Origin: Streptosporangium saharense
GTDB lineage: Bacteria > Actinomycetota > Actinomycetes > Streptosporangiales > Streptosporangiaceae
DNA: 64,000 nucleotides
Assembly (NCBI RefSeq): GCF_014203715.1
Contig: NZ_JACHJP010000015.1
Coordinates: 26,050 to 90,049 of the forward strand
Reading direction: 5' to 3'
A model generated the notes under the pieces. It made no database searches, was not told where the DNA came from, and saw only the letters and a list, made by a program, of their open reading frames with translations. The translations under genes and the position numbers were made by a program. This document shows, piece after piece, positions 9,630-18,077 of this stretch. Numbering within the stretch: position 1 is the stretch's first letter; each line of letters opens with the position of its first letter.

Positions 9630-11276
9630 TCACATGCTGGGGCGGGTGGAGTCGGCGGCGTGGGTCATGCCCTCAAGGCGCTTCATGACGTCCTCGGCGT
9701 TGACGAAGCCGGGGCGGTGGCGGCGCGGGCCGGTGCCGCCGAGCTGCCACGGGCGCGGGCCCGAGAGCGGGCGATACTCGACGCCGAGAGCGTCCAGCCT
9801 GCGCAGGTGCCGTTCGAGCCGGGTGTCGAAGTCGGCTCCCGGCGCGCCCGACCAGGCGATCTCGGCCAGCGCGCAGCCCCTGGGCCAGGCCCGGTAGTCG
9901 AGTGCCCTGGCGTCGGGCAGCCGCTCGCTCCACAGTTGGAACTGCGCCCCGATCACCCGCTCCCGCTGCGCGTCCGGCCACGAGGACGGCACGGGCTCGT
10001 AGGCCAGGACGTCACCCACGGTGATGGTCTCGCCGATGGCCAGCGGCTCCTCCTCCGAGGCCACCTCCGCGTAGTCGAAGTACAGCGGGAAGACGGGGGT
10101 CTGCACGACGTCGTGCCCGGCCTGGGCGGCCCGCTGCGCCACGCCGGGGCCGCGCCAGGGCATCACGATCGTGTCGGGCCGCAGCGTGCCGCTGACGAAG
10201 GCCTCGTCCCACACCACGGCCCTGCTGCCGCGCTCGGCCAGCACGTCCGCGAGCCTGCGCAGGAACCAGGCGTGCAGGTCGCCCACGTTCTCCAGGCCGA
10301 GCTCCGCCTGGAAGGCGACGATCTCGGGGGAGGCGGCCCAGTCGTCGAGCACGCACTCGTCACCGCCGATGTGCACGTACGGCGTCTCGCCGAGCGCTCC
10401 CAGGATCTCGTCGATGACGACGGTCAGGAACTCGACGGTCGGCGGCAGCGGGGACAGGATGGCGGTCGAGATGCCCCAGCGGTCGAGCACGGTGAACGGC
10501 TCGGGGGTCCTGCCGCCGGTCGCCCGCGCGTCCAGCTCCGGATAGGCGGCCAGGATCGCGCAGGCGTGCCCCGGCACGTCGATCTCGGGCACGACCGTCA
10601 CGGCCCGGGCGCGGGCGTATCCGCCGATCTCCGCCAGGTCGTCGAGCGTGTAGTAGCCGCCGTGCGGCACCCCGTCGTAGACCGGGTCGTCCTCGTGGTG
10701 GCCGACGATCGTGCGCGGCCGGTGCGAGCCGACCTCGTGCAGCCTGGGGTAGGCCCGGCTCTCGACCCGCCACCCCTGGTCGTCGACCAGGTGCAGGTGG
10801 AGCCGGTTCAGCTTGTGGACCGCCATGAGGTCGATCATCCTGAGCACCTCCCGCTTGGGCAGGAAGTGCCGCGCGACGTCCAGGTGCACCCCGCGCCACG
10901 CCAGGCGCGGCGCGTCCTTCACCGTGACCCCGGGAACGCTCCAGCTCTCACCGGGAGCCGCGCGGAAGGCCGCGTCGGGCAGGAGCTGCCGTAGCGTCTG
11001 GCCCGCGTAGAACGCTCCCTGGCGGTCACCGGCCGAGATCCGCACCCCCTGGCCCGTCACCGTGAGCGTGTAGGCCTCGTGGCCGAGCGAGGCGTCGTGC
11101 TCGACCGTGACGGCCCCGGCCTCGCCCGCCGCCGCGGGCCTCAGGTCGAGCGTGGACAGCGCGAGCCGTACGGCCCCGGCCAGGTCGGCGGGGCCCGCGA
11201 CGGGAGCCCCCGGGGAGAGCTCGAACGAGCCGGTGGAGGTTTCGAAGGCGACAGGACGTGGCAGCAGCGCATTCAT
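9630..11276 (-). CDS. beta-N-acetylhexosaminidase, glycoside hydrolase family 20
   Basis: A 548-residue GH20 enzyme removing terminal N-acetylglucosamine or N-acetylgalactosamine from chitooligosaccharides, muropeptides or glycans. An N-terminal GH20b-type alpha/beta domain (about 1-120) precedes the TIM barrel, which opens with WRGVHLDVARHF. The catalytic Asp-Glu pair of substrate-assisted hydrolysis is in HIGGDECV near residue 300. No signal peptide is obvious, suggesting an intracellular enzyme. A 24-bp inverted repeat lies immediately upstream of the ATG. The nearby LacI gene could be its regulator, but this is inference. Confidence 0.92.
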   Translation of the reverse strand: MNALLPRPVAFETSTGSFELSPGAPVAGPADLAGAVRLALSTLDLRPAAAGEAGAVTVEHDASLGHEAYTLTVTGQGVRISAGDRQGAFYAGQTLRQLLPDAAFRAAPGESWSVPGVTVKDAPRLAWRGVHLDVARHFLPKREVLRMIDLMAVHKLNRLHLHLVDDQGWRVESRAYPRLHEVGSHRPRTIVGHHEDDPVYDGVPHGGYYTLDDLAEIGGYARARAVTVVPEIDVPGHACAILAAYPELDARATGGRTPEPFTVLDRWGISTAILSPLPPTVEFLTVVIDEILGALGETPYVHIGGDECVLDDWAASPEIVAFQAELGLENVGDLHAWFLRRLADVLAERGSRAVVWDEAFVSGTLRPDTIVMPWRGPGVAQRAAQAGHDVVQTPVFPLYFDYAEVASEEEPLAIGETITVGDVLAYEPVPSSWPDAQRERVIGAQFQLWSERLPDARALDYRAWPRGCALAEIAWSGAPGADFDTRLERHLRRLDALGVEYRPLSGPRPWQLGGTGPRRHRPGFVNAEDVMKRLEGMTHAADSTRPSM

Positions 11277-11282
11277 GCTTCA

Positions 11283-11306
11283 GATCATGTCAAACCGAAC
11301 ATGATC
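11283..11306. promoter_or_regulatory. inverted repeat upstream of GH20 gene
   Basis: Arms GATCATGT (11283-11290) and ACATGATC (11299-11306) are perfect over 8 bp with an 8-bp spacer. The repeat lies in the 35-base gap between the amidase stop and the GH20 start, both on the minus strand. It could be an operator for the hexosaminidase or a transcription end of the amidase gene; no T-tract follows. Confidence 0.45.
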
Positions 11307-11311
11307 GCGCA

Positions 11312-12181
11312 TTACTTGAGATAGTTCTGCAGGCCGTTCGCCAGGGAGAGGGCGGCCTTCTGCCGGAACGCCGGGCTCTGGAACTTCGCAGCGTCCCCGG
11401 CGTTGCGCATGTTGCCGCACTCGATGAAGATCTTCGGCACCGTGGACAGGTTCAGACCGCCCAGGTCGTTGCGGTAGTCGAGGGCCTGGGAGCCGATGTA
11501 GGTGGAGTAGGCCACCCCGGTGCCGGCCTTGTAGGCGTCTCGTACGGCGAGGCCGAGCTTGCTGGACGCCTTCACCACGGGGTCGACCGGCCCGTTGATC
11601 TTCTTCGGCATGATGACGTGGAAGCCGTGGCCCTTGGCGGGCGCCCCGTCGCCGTGGATGGAGATCGCCGCGTTGGCGTGGGCCTTGTTGCCGATCGCGG
11701 CCCGCTCGGTGATGCACGGCCCGACACCCGAGTTGTTCGGCCGGGTGAGCTCGACCGTGGCGCCCCTGCTCCTGAGGATCTTGGCCAGGCGCTGGGAGAT
11801 GTCCCAGGTGAAGGCCGCCTCGCTGTAGCCGCTGTCGGTCGCGGTGCCGGTGGTGTCGCAGGCCTTCTTCTCGGTCAGGATGTTGACTTGCTTGTTGATC
11901 TCGGCCGGGTGCTTGTAGTTCTGCCCGTTGTGGCCCGGGTCGATGACGATGACCTTGCCCTTGAGCGGCTCCGCGGGAACGCTCCCGCCCGTCGCCGGAG
12001 TCTTGGGAGACGGGGTCGCCGTCTGCGCGGACAGCGCTGAGGCGGGTGACGCCGTACCGGAGGCGGGCCCGCCGTCCTGCGCCGGGCCCGCGCCGGTGCC
12101 GCCCGAGGTGCCGCCGCAGGCGGCGACGCCGAGGCCGCACAGAGCAAGAGTGGCCACGAGTGCTTTGCTGGTCACGCTCAT
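11312..12181 (-). CDS. lipoprotein N-acetylmuramoyl-L-alanine amidase (Amidase_3)
   Basis: A 289-residue exported cell-wall hydrolase that cleaves the amide between muramic acid and the stem peptide. The N-terminus is a lipoprotein signal with lipobox ending VAAC (Cys near 21), followed by a Gly/Ser/Pro/Thr linker to about residue 70. The zinc-amidase core has VIDPGHNG, an upstream-facing Glu in YSEAAFTW, SIHGDG, and the catalytic Glu in FIECGNMRN. It is expected on the outer face of the membrane. Upstream is the small gene at 12261-12509 in the same direction, 79 bases away. Confidence 0.9.
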   Translation of the reverse strand: MSVTSKALVATLALCGLGVAACGGTSGGTGAGPAQDGGPASGTASPASALSAQTATPSPKTPATGGSVPAEPLKGKVIVIDPGHNGQNYKHPAEINKQVNILTEKKACDTTGTATDSGYSEAAFTWDISQRLAKILRSRGATVELTRPNNSGVGPCITERAAIGNKAHANAAISIHGDGAPAKGHGFHVIMPKKINGPVDPVVKASSKLGLAVRDAYKAGTGVAYSTYIGSQALDYRNDLGGLNLSTVPKIFIECGNMRNAGDAAKFQSPAFRQKAALSLANGLQNYLK

Positions 12182-12260
12182 CCTCCTCGAAGGAATTCGT
12201 CAACCACCCAACTTACGTGGCTCAGCACCGTGACCCCGCCGCCCCGGCCCGGCTTGGCGG

Positions 12261-12509
12261 TCACCAGACGCGTTCGCCCGCCTCCTGCTTCTGCAGCAGG
12301 GCGGCGAGCTCCCTGGCGTCGTCGGCGTCCAGCCCCAGGACCACACGTGGACGGCCCCAGGGATGGTCGATCGAATGGGCCACGTAGCTCGCGACGGACT
12401 CGGCGCCCGTGTCCCCGCCGCGCCCTCGGGTGGCCCGCCAGTGCGCCCACGCCCGCTCAAGCTCGGCGGCCGCGCGCTGGGCGCACGAAACCAGCTCAGG
12501 ATCACGCAT
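12261..12509 (-). CDS. small conserved-looking hypothetical protein
   Basis: An 82-residue soluble, helical protein rich in Ala, Arg and Glu with the stretch RPRVVLGLDADDAREL. A strong ribosome site, GAGGGGG, precedes the ATG. No membrane segment or catalytic motif is visible and I do not recognise it. It is upstream of the amidase gene and downstream of the LacI terminator, so it begins a transcript. Confidence 0.6.
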   Translation of the reverse strand: MRDPELVSCAQRAAAELERAWAHWRATRGRGGDTGAESVASYVAHSIDHPWGRPRVVLGLDADDARELAALLQKQEAGERVW

Positions 12510-12589
12510 TGCTACCCCCTCGTCACATCGCAGTCAACACCCGCGTGTCGCCACCACGTCGAGGGTTGACCCGCTCTTGACGGGGACTT

Positions 12590-12627
12590 GGAACCCGCCT
12601 GGGCGTGTAACGCTCCAGGCGGGTTCC
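12590..12627. terminator. perfect 13-bp stem terminator after lacI-type gene
   Basis: GGAACCCGCCTGG (12590-12602) pairs perfectly with CCAGGCGGGTTCC (12615-12627); the 12-base loop can extend the stem by four pairs. It begins directly after the stop codon of the LacI-family gene on the minus strand. No T-run follows, which is common in actinomycetes. Confidence 0.8.
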
Positions 12628-13713
12628 TTACGGCCGCGCGGGGCCCGTGCTGCGCCGTACGACGAGCTTGGGGGTGATCTCCCGCAGCCGCGCGGTCTTG
12701 CCCGGGTCGCCGATCCTGTCGCTCAGCAGCGACGCCGCAGAACGCCCCATCGCCCTGCGGGGCTGCTCGACGGTCGTCAGCGAGATCGGCTGGGTCCCGG
12801 CGAGGTGGACGTTGTCGTACCCGACGACCGAAAGGTCCTCCGGCACCCGCAGACCGAGCTCCGCGGCGGCTGCGAGCACCCCGATCGCCACGGTGTCGTT
12901 CGCGGCGAAGATCGCGGTGGGGCGGGGGTCGCGGGTCAGCAGCCTGCGTGCCGCCTCCGCGCCGCCCTCCTCGGTGCTCTCGCCCTGCTCGACCATGATG
13001 TACGGCGCCAGCGCGTGCCTGCGCATCGCGACCAGGTAGCCCTCGCACCGGAAACGGCCGGAGGAGAAGCGGGTGCCCTCGATGTGGGCGATCCTGCGGT
13101 GGCCGAGTTCGACGAGGTGGTCGATGGCCAGCCGTGCCCCGAGCTGGTCGTCGTCCACGACGATGTCCACGCCGCCGAGTTCGATGTCACGCTCGCCGAC
13201 CACGACCGTCGGCGTGTAGCCGGTGGCCTCGACGAGCGTCTCGCTGGTCGGCGCGATGCCGAGCAGCACGAGGCCGTCCACGCGCAGTTCGAGGAACGCC
13301 TCGACCGCCTCGTCCTCGAAGGCCGGGTCCCACTGGCTGTTGCCGATGAGCAGCCGCAGCCCGTCGCCGTGCAGGCTCTCCTGCAGGCCGTCGAGGAACT
13401 CGGCGTAGAAGGGGTTGTGCAGGTCGGCGACGAGCGCCCCGACCAGGTGGGTGCGGCCCTCGACGAGGCTGCGGGCGACCGCGTTCGGCCGGTATCCGAG
13501 CTCTCTGGCCGCCTGGAGCACCGCCTGCCTCCGGTGCTCGCTGACGTGCGGCGATCCGCGCAGCACGAGCGAGACCAGTGATTTGGAGACACCGGCGCGC
13601 TCGGCCACGTTGCGGATCGTGGGCCGCGGCCGCGGCCCCGCGCCGTCCTGCAGAACGGGGTCGGCGAACTCGCGCGCTCGGGTGACGGTGGTGTTGACCG
13701 GTGGTCCTGACAT
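12628..13713 (-). CDS. LacI-family transcriptional regulator
   Basis: A 361-residue repressor. The N-terminal helix-turn-helix and hinge read TIRNVAERAGVSKSLVSLVL through SPHVSEHRRQAVLQAAREL and GYRPNAVARSL (about residues 23-75). A periplasmic-binding-protein-like sensor domain follows, with the usual IFAANDTVAIGVL and DLSVVGYDN blocks. The family normally responds to a sugar or sugar phosphate. The ATG at 13713 has GGGGGAGAG upstream; the longer frame to 13824 lacks support. It is divergent from the TetR gene. GH20 downstream is a plausible target, without direct evidence. Confidence 0.92.
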   Translation of the reverse strand: MSGPPVNTTVTRAREFADPVLQDGAGPRPRPTIRNVAERAGVSKSLVSLVLRGSPHVSEHRRQAVLQAARELGYRPNAVARSLVEGRTHLVGALVADLHNPFYAEFLDGLQESLHGDGLRLLIGNSQWDPAFEDEAVEAFLELRVDGLVLLGIAPTSETLVEATGYTPTVVVGERDIELGGVDIVVDDDQLGARLAIDHLVELGHRRIAHIEGTRFSSGRFRCEGYLVAMRRHALAPYIMVEQGESTEEGGAEAARRLLTRDPRPTAIFAANDTVAIGVLAAAAELGLRVPEDLSVVGYDNVHLAGTQPISLTTVEQPRRAMGRSAASLLSDRIGDPGKTARLREITPKLVVRRSTGPARP

Positions 13714-13903
13714 GGCTCTCCCCCGGGAAGTGGTGGATGGGCACCTGTCACTCAAAACGATCGAGTCACGAATCGGGTACGGCCTGAAGGCTGTTTCCTG
13801 GATCTTTCCGCCCACTCCGGTCACCCAGATGGCGGCTCACCACGGCAAAGGCCCGAAAAACGGCTCTTGTTCTCCCCGCCACTTCTTGATCGGCTCGGCT
13901 AGT

Positions 13904-14659
13904 GTGCGGGGCGTGGGTTCGACATCCGGGACCTCGTCATCCGCGGCTTCGTCATCCGAAGCCTTGTCATCCGGCGCCTCGCCACCCGAGGCTCCACCGT
14001 CCGGGGGCGCGCGTCCCGCGCGGCGCAGGCTCAGCGTTGACCGGCGCCGGGAGGAGCTCGTCGCGGCGGCCCTCGAACTGTTCGGCGGGCGCGACGCGGA
14101 GGACGTCTCCATCGACGACGTCGCCTCGGTCGCGGGCACGTCGCGGGCACTGGTCTACCACTACTTCGGCGGCAAGCAGGAGCTCTACGTCGCCGCGCTG
14201 CGCAGCGCGGCCGACCAACTTGAGGCGCGGCTGCGGCCAAGCGAGGCCGGCGGACTCGTCGAACGGCCCGTCGAGCGGCTCGGTGTGGGGCTCGGGCGCT
14301 ACTTCGACTTCGTCGAGGAGCGCGCCGCGGGCTTCGCGGCCCTGGTCAGGGGCGGGCCCGCCAACCGCAGCGGTGAGGTCGGCGAGATCGTCGACGGGGT
14401 ACGGCACCGCCTGCTCGGCCTGGTCATGAGACTGCTGCGGGTCGAGGAGGCAGGACCTGTCCTGCGTGTCACCCTGCGTTCGTGGATCGCCTCGGTCGAG
14501 ACGGCGGCCCTGGACTGGCTTGAGCGCCGTGACGTCGATCGGCGGGTGGTCGAGCGGATGCTGGTCGACCAGATGGTGGCCACGCTCGGCGTGGCGGCCA
14601 GACACGACCCGAGGGTCGTGCCGCTGTTGGAGAACCTGGTCTCCGAACACGCACCGTGA
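13904..14659 (+). CDS. TetR-family regulator with repetitive N-terminal extension
   Basis: A 251-residue TetR protein. The DNA-binding domain (about 45-95) shows RREELVAAALELFGGRDAED and TSRALVYHYFGGKQELYVAAL; the C-terminal ligand domain is helical. The first ~38 residues are Ser/Ala/Pro pentapeptide repeats from a 15-bp tandem repeat, unusual for TetR. No ATG or TTG lies between the GTGs at 13904 and 13913 and the HTH, so the extension is probably translated. The effector and targets are unknown. Confidence 0.85.
   Translation: MRGVGSTSGTSSSAASSSEALSSGASPPEAPPSGGARPARRRLSVDRRREELVAAALELFGGRDAEDVSIDDVASVAGTSRALVYHYFGGKQELYVAALRSAADQLEARLRPSEAGGLVERPVERLGVGLGRYFDFVEERAAGFAALVRGGPANRSGEVGEIVDGVRHRLLGLVMRLLRVEEAGPVLRVTLRSWIASVETAALDWLERRDVDRRVVERMLVDQMVATLGVAARHDPRVVPLLENLVSEHAP
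13919..14008 (+). repeat. 15-bp tandem repeat, six units
   Basis: Six consecutive degenerate 15-bp units of form TCGTCATCCGNGGCY encode Ser/Ala/Glu/Pro/Gly pentapeptides at the N-terminus of the TetR protein (for example SSEAL, SSGAS). The unit length keeps the frame, so copy number can vary without breaking the gene. Confidence 0.8.
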
Positions 14660-14738
14660 CCGGTGCGAAAGCCTGGTGGGGAGTGTGGGGGCCGGGGCAG
14701 GGGTGGGACCTGTTGGGGCGGCTTGGCCGTACGGGACG

Positions 14739-14778
14739 ATGTGGGGCGGCGCCGGGCGGGCGACGCCGCATCCCACAT
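14739..14778. terminator. bidirectional hairpin between convergent tetR-type gene and bldC
   Basis: ATGTGGG (from 14739) pairs with CCCACAT (ending 14778), with an inner GCGGCG/CGCCGC stem separated by a small bulge. It sits between two convergent genes and probably ends both transcripts. Confidence 0.6.
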
Positions 14779-14857
14779 AACCCGTGTGGCCTCACGCGCT
14801 CACGAACTCGACGTGAGCGCGCGCTGGATCCCCCCTAGGTCCGTGACGGCCCCCGTC

Positions 14858-15061
14858 TTACTCCGAGCGCTGTTGCGGAATCCCCGCGAGCAGCGCGCGA
14901 ACCTCGGTCTCCCGGTAACGGCGGTGTCCGCCCAGCGTGCGAATGGACGTGAGCTTGCCCGCCTTCGCCCACCGGGTGACGGTCTTGGGATCGACCCGGA
15001 ACATGGTTGCGACCTCCGCCGGGGTGAGCAGCGGCTCTGCCTCGGGTGTACGAGCTGACAT
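14858..15061 (-). CDS. bldC: BldC developmental regulator (MerR-like winged helix)
   Basis: A 67-residue DNA-binding protein essentially identical in plan to Streptomyces BldC: LLTPAEVATMFRVDPKTVTR, WAKAGKLTSIRTLGGHRRY and ending GIPQQRSE. BldC is a single MerR-type winged helix without an effector domain. It binds DNA cooperatively in head-to-tail arrays and delays entry into development while sustaining vegetative growth. The ATG at 15061 follows a GAGGAGAGG ribosome site. The neighbours (uncharacterised gene, vdh, DUF3073, purM, purF) match the order known around bldC in Streptomyces, supporting orthology. Confidence 0.95.
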   Translation of the reverse strand: MSARTPEAEPLLTPAEVATMFRVDPKTVTRWAKAGKLTSIRTLGGHRRYRETEVRALLAGIPQQRSE

Positions 15062-15383
15062 TTGTGCGGCCTCTCCTCCATGTGGACCGGCGACAGCGAT
15101 CCTGCGACTTGACGCTTGTCACGGATGTTGTCCCCCTATGACCCCTTGCGTGCGGCTGTTCGGGCCATATGCGGCATCACCCGATGTGACCATACAGCCA
15201 CGTAGAGCGATTGGCGAGCCTTTGAGTGGCTCATCTCTCTTGTGCACCTGTTGTTGTCACGCTCGGTGATTCTAGCGACACGTTTCGTGGTATCGCAGTG
15301 AAAACGGCAAACTACTCAGTTCGTAGACGTGTCACCGGTCATCGACGAACCTACTTATGCAGGTCAGAGGGATGATTTGCGAC
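15062..15383. other. bldC promoter region
   Basis: About 320 non-coding bases between the bldC start and the stop codon of the next minus-strand gene; locally AT-rich around 15280-15420. It must contain the bldC promoter and leader. I could not pick a confident -35/-10 pair or a BldC array by eye. Confidence 0.4.
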
Positions 15384-16241
15384 TCAGTTTGCTGATTCGA
15401 GAAGTTGTATTGATCTCCACCGGAGGATCACGCGCTGGTACATGGCGTAGGCCAACTCTTCCTCGCCGTTCTCCAGACCCGTCAGCGCGGCGGCGATCTC
15501 GGCGACCGACTGGTCGCCCTGGAGCTTGTCGTCACCCATCAGATGGACGATGCCGCCGTAGTCGAGTTCCACGAGTGAGTGCGGGTGGAACTCCTCAAGC
15601 CAGCGGGCGATCTCCTCGACCTCCGCGGCGACCGCGACCTCCCCGACCTGCCTGCGGATGATCTGCAGGGCACGGGCGCAGCGCCGCCTGGCGTGGGCCA
15701 TGGACGTCACGTAGATGAGGTTCCTCGTGGTCGTCGTGCCCTCGGGGTCTCCCTCGCCGTCGAGCACGAGCCAGCGCTCGTTGCCGTCAAAGGGGACGAA
15801 CCACGACGTGGGAACGTGCCAGGTCGAGGTACGGATGTGGGTGCGCAGCGCGGCGGCCCCGCCACGGCGCTTGAACCTGTCGAAGTCGTCGGCCGTCTGC
15901 TCGGCGACGGAGATCGGCACGAACCGCTCCATCAGCCGCACGGGGGTCGAGCCACGGAAGCGGGAGAAGGCCAGCCAGGACCGCAGCCTGCTCTGCCACG
16001 GGCAGACGTAGAGGACGTCCTCGACACGCCTGAGATAGGCGTTGGGGCTCTCCTGGGCGGGGACGGGGGACGGGGGCACCCCCAGCAGGCGCCGTACGGC
16101 CTCGCCGTGCTCGGCGTGGAGCGCGCCCGCGCGGCGAGGCCGGTCGGTGGCCTCTGCGTAGGCGGCCCATGAGGAGCGTTCCGGCGGGGCGAACGCGGTC
16201 AGCGGTTCGTAGACACGGAGGTACGCGGCATAGGGCAGCAC
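15384..16241 (-). CDS. conserved bldC-neighbour protein, function unknown
   Basis: A 285-residue soluble protein with no signal peptide or membrane helix. Distinctive segments are MLPYAAYLRVYEPLTAF at the N-terminus, TSTWHVPTSWFVPF in the middle and ELDYGGIVHLM near the end; the second half is helical and acidic. It lies between bldC and vdh, as an uncharacterised gene does in Streptomyces, so it is probably a conserved actinobacterial family. No catalytic motif was identified. It is divergent from vdh across about 190 bases. Confidence 0.8.
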   Translation of the reverse strand: MLPYAAYLRVYEPLTAFAPPERSSWAAYAEATDRPRRAGALHAEHGEAVRRLLGVPPSPVPAQESPNAYLRRVEDVLYVCPWQSRLRSWLAFSRFRGSTPVRLMERFVPISVAEQTADDFDRFKRRGGAAALRTHIRTSTWHVPTSWFVPFDGNERWLVLDGEGDPEGTTTTRNLIYVTSMAHARRRCARALQIIRRQVGEVAVAAEVEEIARWLEEFHPHSLVELDYGGIVHLMGDDKLQGDQSVAEIAAALTGLENGEEELAYAMYQRVILRWRSIQLLESAN

Positions 16242-16427
16242 GTCCGCATCGTGTCACGAAGACCCCGTCGTTGTCCGGTGCCGTCGTCGTGCCCGGCGGG
16301 GCCGTACGGGGTGTCTCGGCTGGTGAGAACCCGGGGCCGCGACCGTGGTTCGGGGCGCGGTTCTGGCTACGCTGAGGGTGATCTCCGCCGCAACGGAGCG
16401 GCGGACGGACGACCGGGAGCCACTACC

Positions 16428-17531
16428 GTGACCGACGTCTTCGGGCTGTCCCACAAGGACGCCAGCCCTGCGAACAGCCAGGCCAGGCACGAGCAGGTCG
16501 TGTTCTGCTCCGACGAGCGAAGCGGCCTGTACGCGATCATCGCCATCTACAACACCGCCCTCGGCCCCGCCCTCGGCGGCACCAGGTTCTACCCCTACGA
16601 GAGCGAGCAGGCGGCCCTGACCGACGTGCTCAACCTCTCGCGGGCGATGGCCTACAAGAACGCCCTGGCCGGTCTCGACCTCGGCGGCGGCAAGGCCGTC
16701 ATCATCGGCGACCCCGCGACCGACAAGAACGAGGCCCTGCTGCGCGCCTACGGCAGGTTCGTGCAGTCCCTCAACGGCCGTTACTTCACCGCCTGTGACG
16801 TCGGCACCTACAGCGAGGACATGGACCTCGTGGCCCGCGAGAGCTCCTACGTGACCGGCCGCACCCAGGCCAACGGCGGGGCGGGCGACTCCTCGATCCT
16901 GACGGCCTTCGGCGTGTTCCAGGGCATGCGGGCCGCGGTCGAGCACACCCACGGCACGCCGGAGCTGCGCGGCAGGCGGGTCGGCGTCGAGGGCGTCGGC
17001 AAGGTCGGCCACCGCCTGGTAGACCACCTCGTCGAGGCCGGGGCCGAGGTCGTGGTCTGCGACGTCAGCGAGCGGGCCGTCGAGCGGGTGCGCGCCAGGC
17101 ACCCCCAGGTCGAGGTGGTCGCCGACCTGGTGGCGCTGACCGGCGCGGACATCGACGTCTACGCGCCGTGCGCCCTCGGCGGGGCCCTCGACGACGCCAC
17201 GGTGGCCAGGCTGCGCGCCAGGATCGTGTGCGGCGGGGCGAACAACCAGCTCGCCCACCCGGGGGTGGAGAAGGAGCTCGCCGACCGCGGCATCCTCTAC
17301 GCGCCCGACTACGTGGTCAACTCCGGCGGCGTCATCCAGGTGGCCGACGAGATCCACGGGTTCGACATGGGCCGGGCGAAGGCAAAGGCCACCCAGATCT
17401 ACGACACGACTCTCAAGATCTTCGCGACGGCGGCCGAGGATGGCGTCCCTCCGGCGGTCGCAGCCGATAGGCTAGCGGAGCGCAGAATGTCGGAAGTCGG
17501 GCGAATTAGGGGCATTTGGCTGGGCCGCTAG
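16428..17531 (+). CDS. vdh: valine (branched-chain amino acid) dehydrogenase
   Basis: A 367-residue NAD-dependent amino acid dehydrogenase of the Glu/Leu/Phe/Val family, converting valine, leucine and isoleucine to 2-oxoacids and ammonia. The substrate domain has LGGTRFYPY and AYKNALAGLDLGGGKAVI with the catalytic Lys near 89. The Rossmann domain has GVEGVGKVGHRLVDHLVEAG. The GTG at 16428 with GGGAG upstream fits the family N-terminus. Its position beside bldC and purM matches Streptomyces vdh. Its product can feed the bkdABC complex encoded 18 kb downstream. Confidence 0.92.
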   Translation: MTDVFGLSHKDASPANSQARHEQVVFCSDERSGLYAIIAIYNTALGPALGGTRFYPYESEQAALTDVLNLSRAMAYKNALAGLDLGGGKAVIIGDPATDKNEALLRAYGRFVQSLNGRYFTACDVGTYSEDMDLVARESSYVTGRTQANGGAGDSSILTAFGVFQGMRAAVEHTHGTPELRGRRVGVEGVGKVGHRLVDHLVEAGAEVVVCDVSERAVERVRARHPQVEVVADLVALTGADIDVYAPCALGGALDDATVARLRARIVCGGANNQLAHPGVEKELADRGILYAPDYVVNSGGVIQVADEIHGFDMGRAKAKATQIYDTTLKIFATAAEDGVPPAVAADRLAERRMSEVGRIRGIWLGR

Positions 17532-17596
17532 CCCCTCGCGCCCATACGGCGTACCGAGCCGGGCGTAAAACGGGTACGGTTGTAGTCGAACGAGAG

Positions 17597-17623
17597 CTGA
17601 CGCCTCAAGTCAGGTGGCGTCAG
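17597..17623 (+). terminator. hairpin between vdh and the DUF3073 gene
   Basis: CTGACGCC (17597-17604) and GGCGTCAG (17616-17623) form a perfect 8-bp stem with an 11-base loop, 65 bases after the vdh stop. It could end vdh or be a leader structure of the next gene; no T-run follows. Confidence 0.45.
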
Positions 17624-17681
17624 TGCGTGGTGCGTTAGCGACGAGGGGTCGGGCACGACCCCACACGAGGGGGTCGAGCCA

Positions 17682-17915
17682 ATGGGGCGCGGCCGAGCAA
17701 AGGCCAAGCAGGTCAAGGTTGCTCGCCAGCTGAAGTACAACAGCGGTGGCACTGATCTTGAGCGTCTTCGTGACGAGCTCGGAGTCAGAGACGACTCCAA
17801 CCACAATGACGACGCCAACGACTCCTATGACGAACTGGCTGAGCGATACGCCGACTACGCGGAGGACTACGGCTCCGGAGACGACCGTGAAGGCGGCACG
17901 TCCGGCCGGCGTTAG
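17682..17915 (+). CDS. DUF3073 family protein
   Basis: A 77-residue small protein with a very conserved basic N-terminus (MGRGRAKAKQVKVARQLKYN) and an acidic Asp/Tyr/Glu-rich second half. This is the actinobacterial DUF3073 family. The basic head suggests nucleic-acid or ribosome contact, but the function is unknown. GAGGGGG precedes the ATG. It lies between vdh and purM as in Streptomyces and is followed by its own terminator. Confidence 0.93.
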   Translation: MGRGRAKAKQVKVARQLKYNSGGTDLERLRDELGVRDDSNHNDDANDSYDELAERYADYAEDYGSGDDREGGTSGRR

Positions 17916-17940
17916 GCGGCTTCGCTTCGAATACGAGTGA

Positions 17941-17980
17941 GAGGCACCCGGAGGTCCAATGGCCACCGGGTGCTCTTTCC
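17941..17980 (+). terminator. rho-independent-like terminator after DUF3073 gene
   Basis: GCACCCGG (17944-17951) pairs with CCGGGTGC (17966-17973), followed by TCTTTCCC. It lies 28 bases after the DUF3073 stop. Confidence 0.8.
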
Positions 17981-18041
17981 CTGCATCTGACCCAGACAGC
18001 GCTCCGGTCCCCGGGGCGCTGTTCGGCGTTTCCACCCCGAA

Positions 18042-18070
18042 GCCGCGCCCAGGAAGCCCCGGGGCGCGGC
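18042..18070 (-). terminator. terminator hairpin downstream of purM
   Basis: GCCGCGCCC (18042-18050) pairs with GGGCGCGGC (18062-18070), directly beyond the purM stop on the minus strand. Confidence 0.65.
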
Positions 18071-18077
18071 CGTACGG

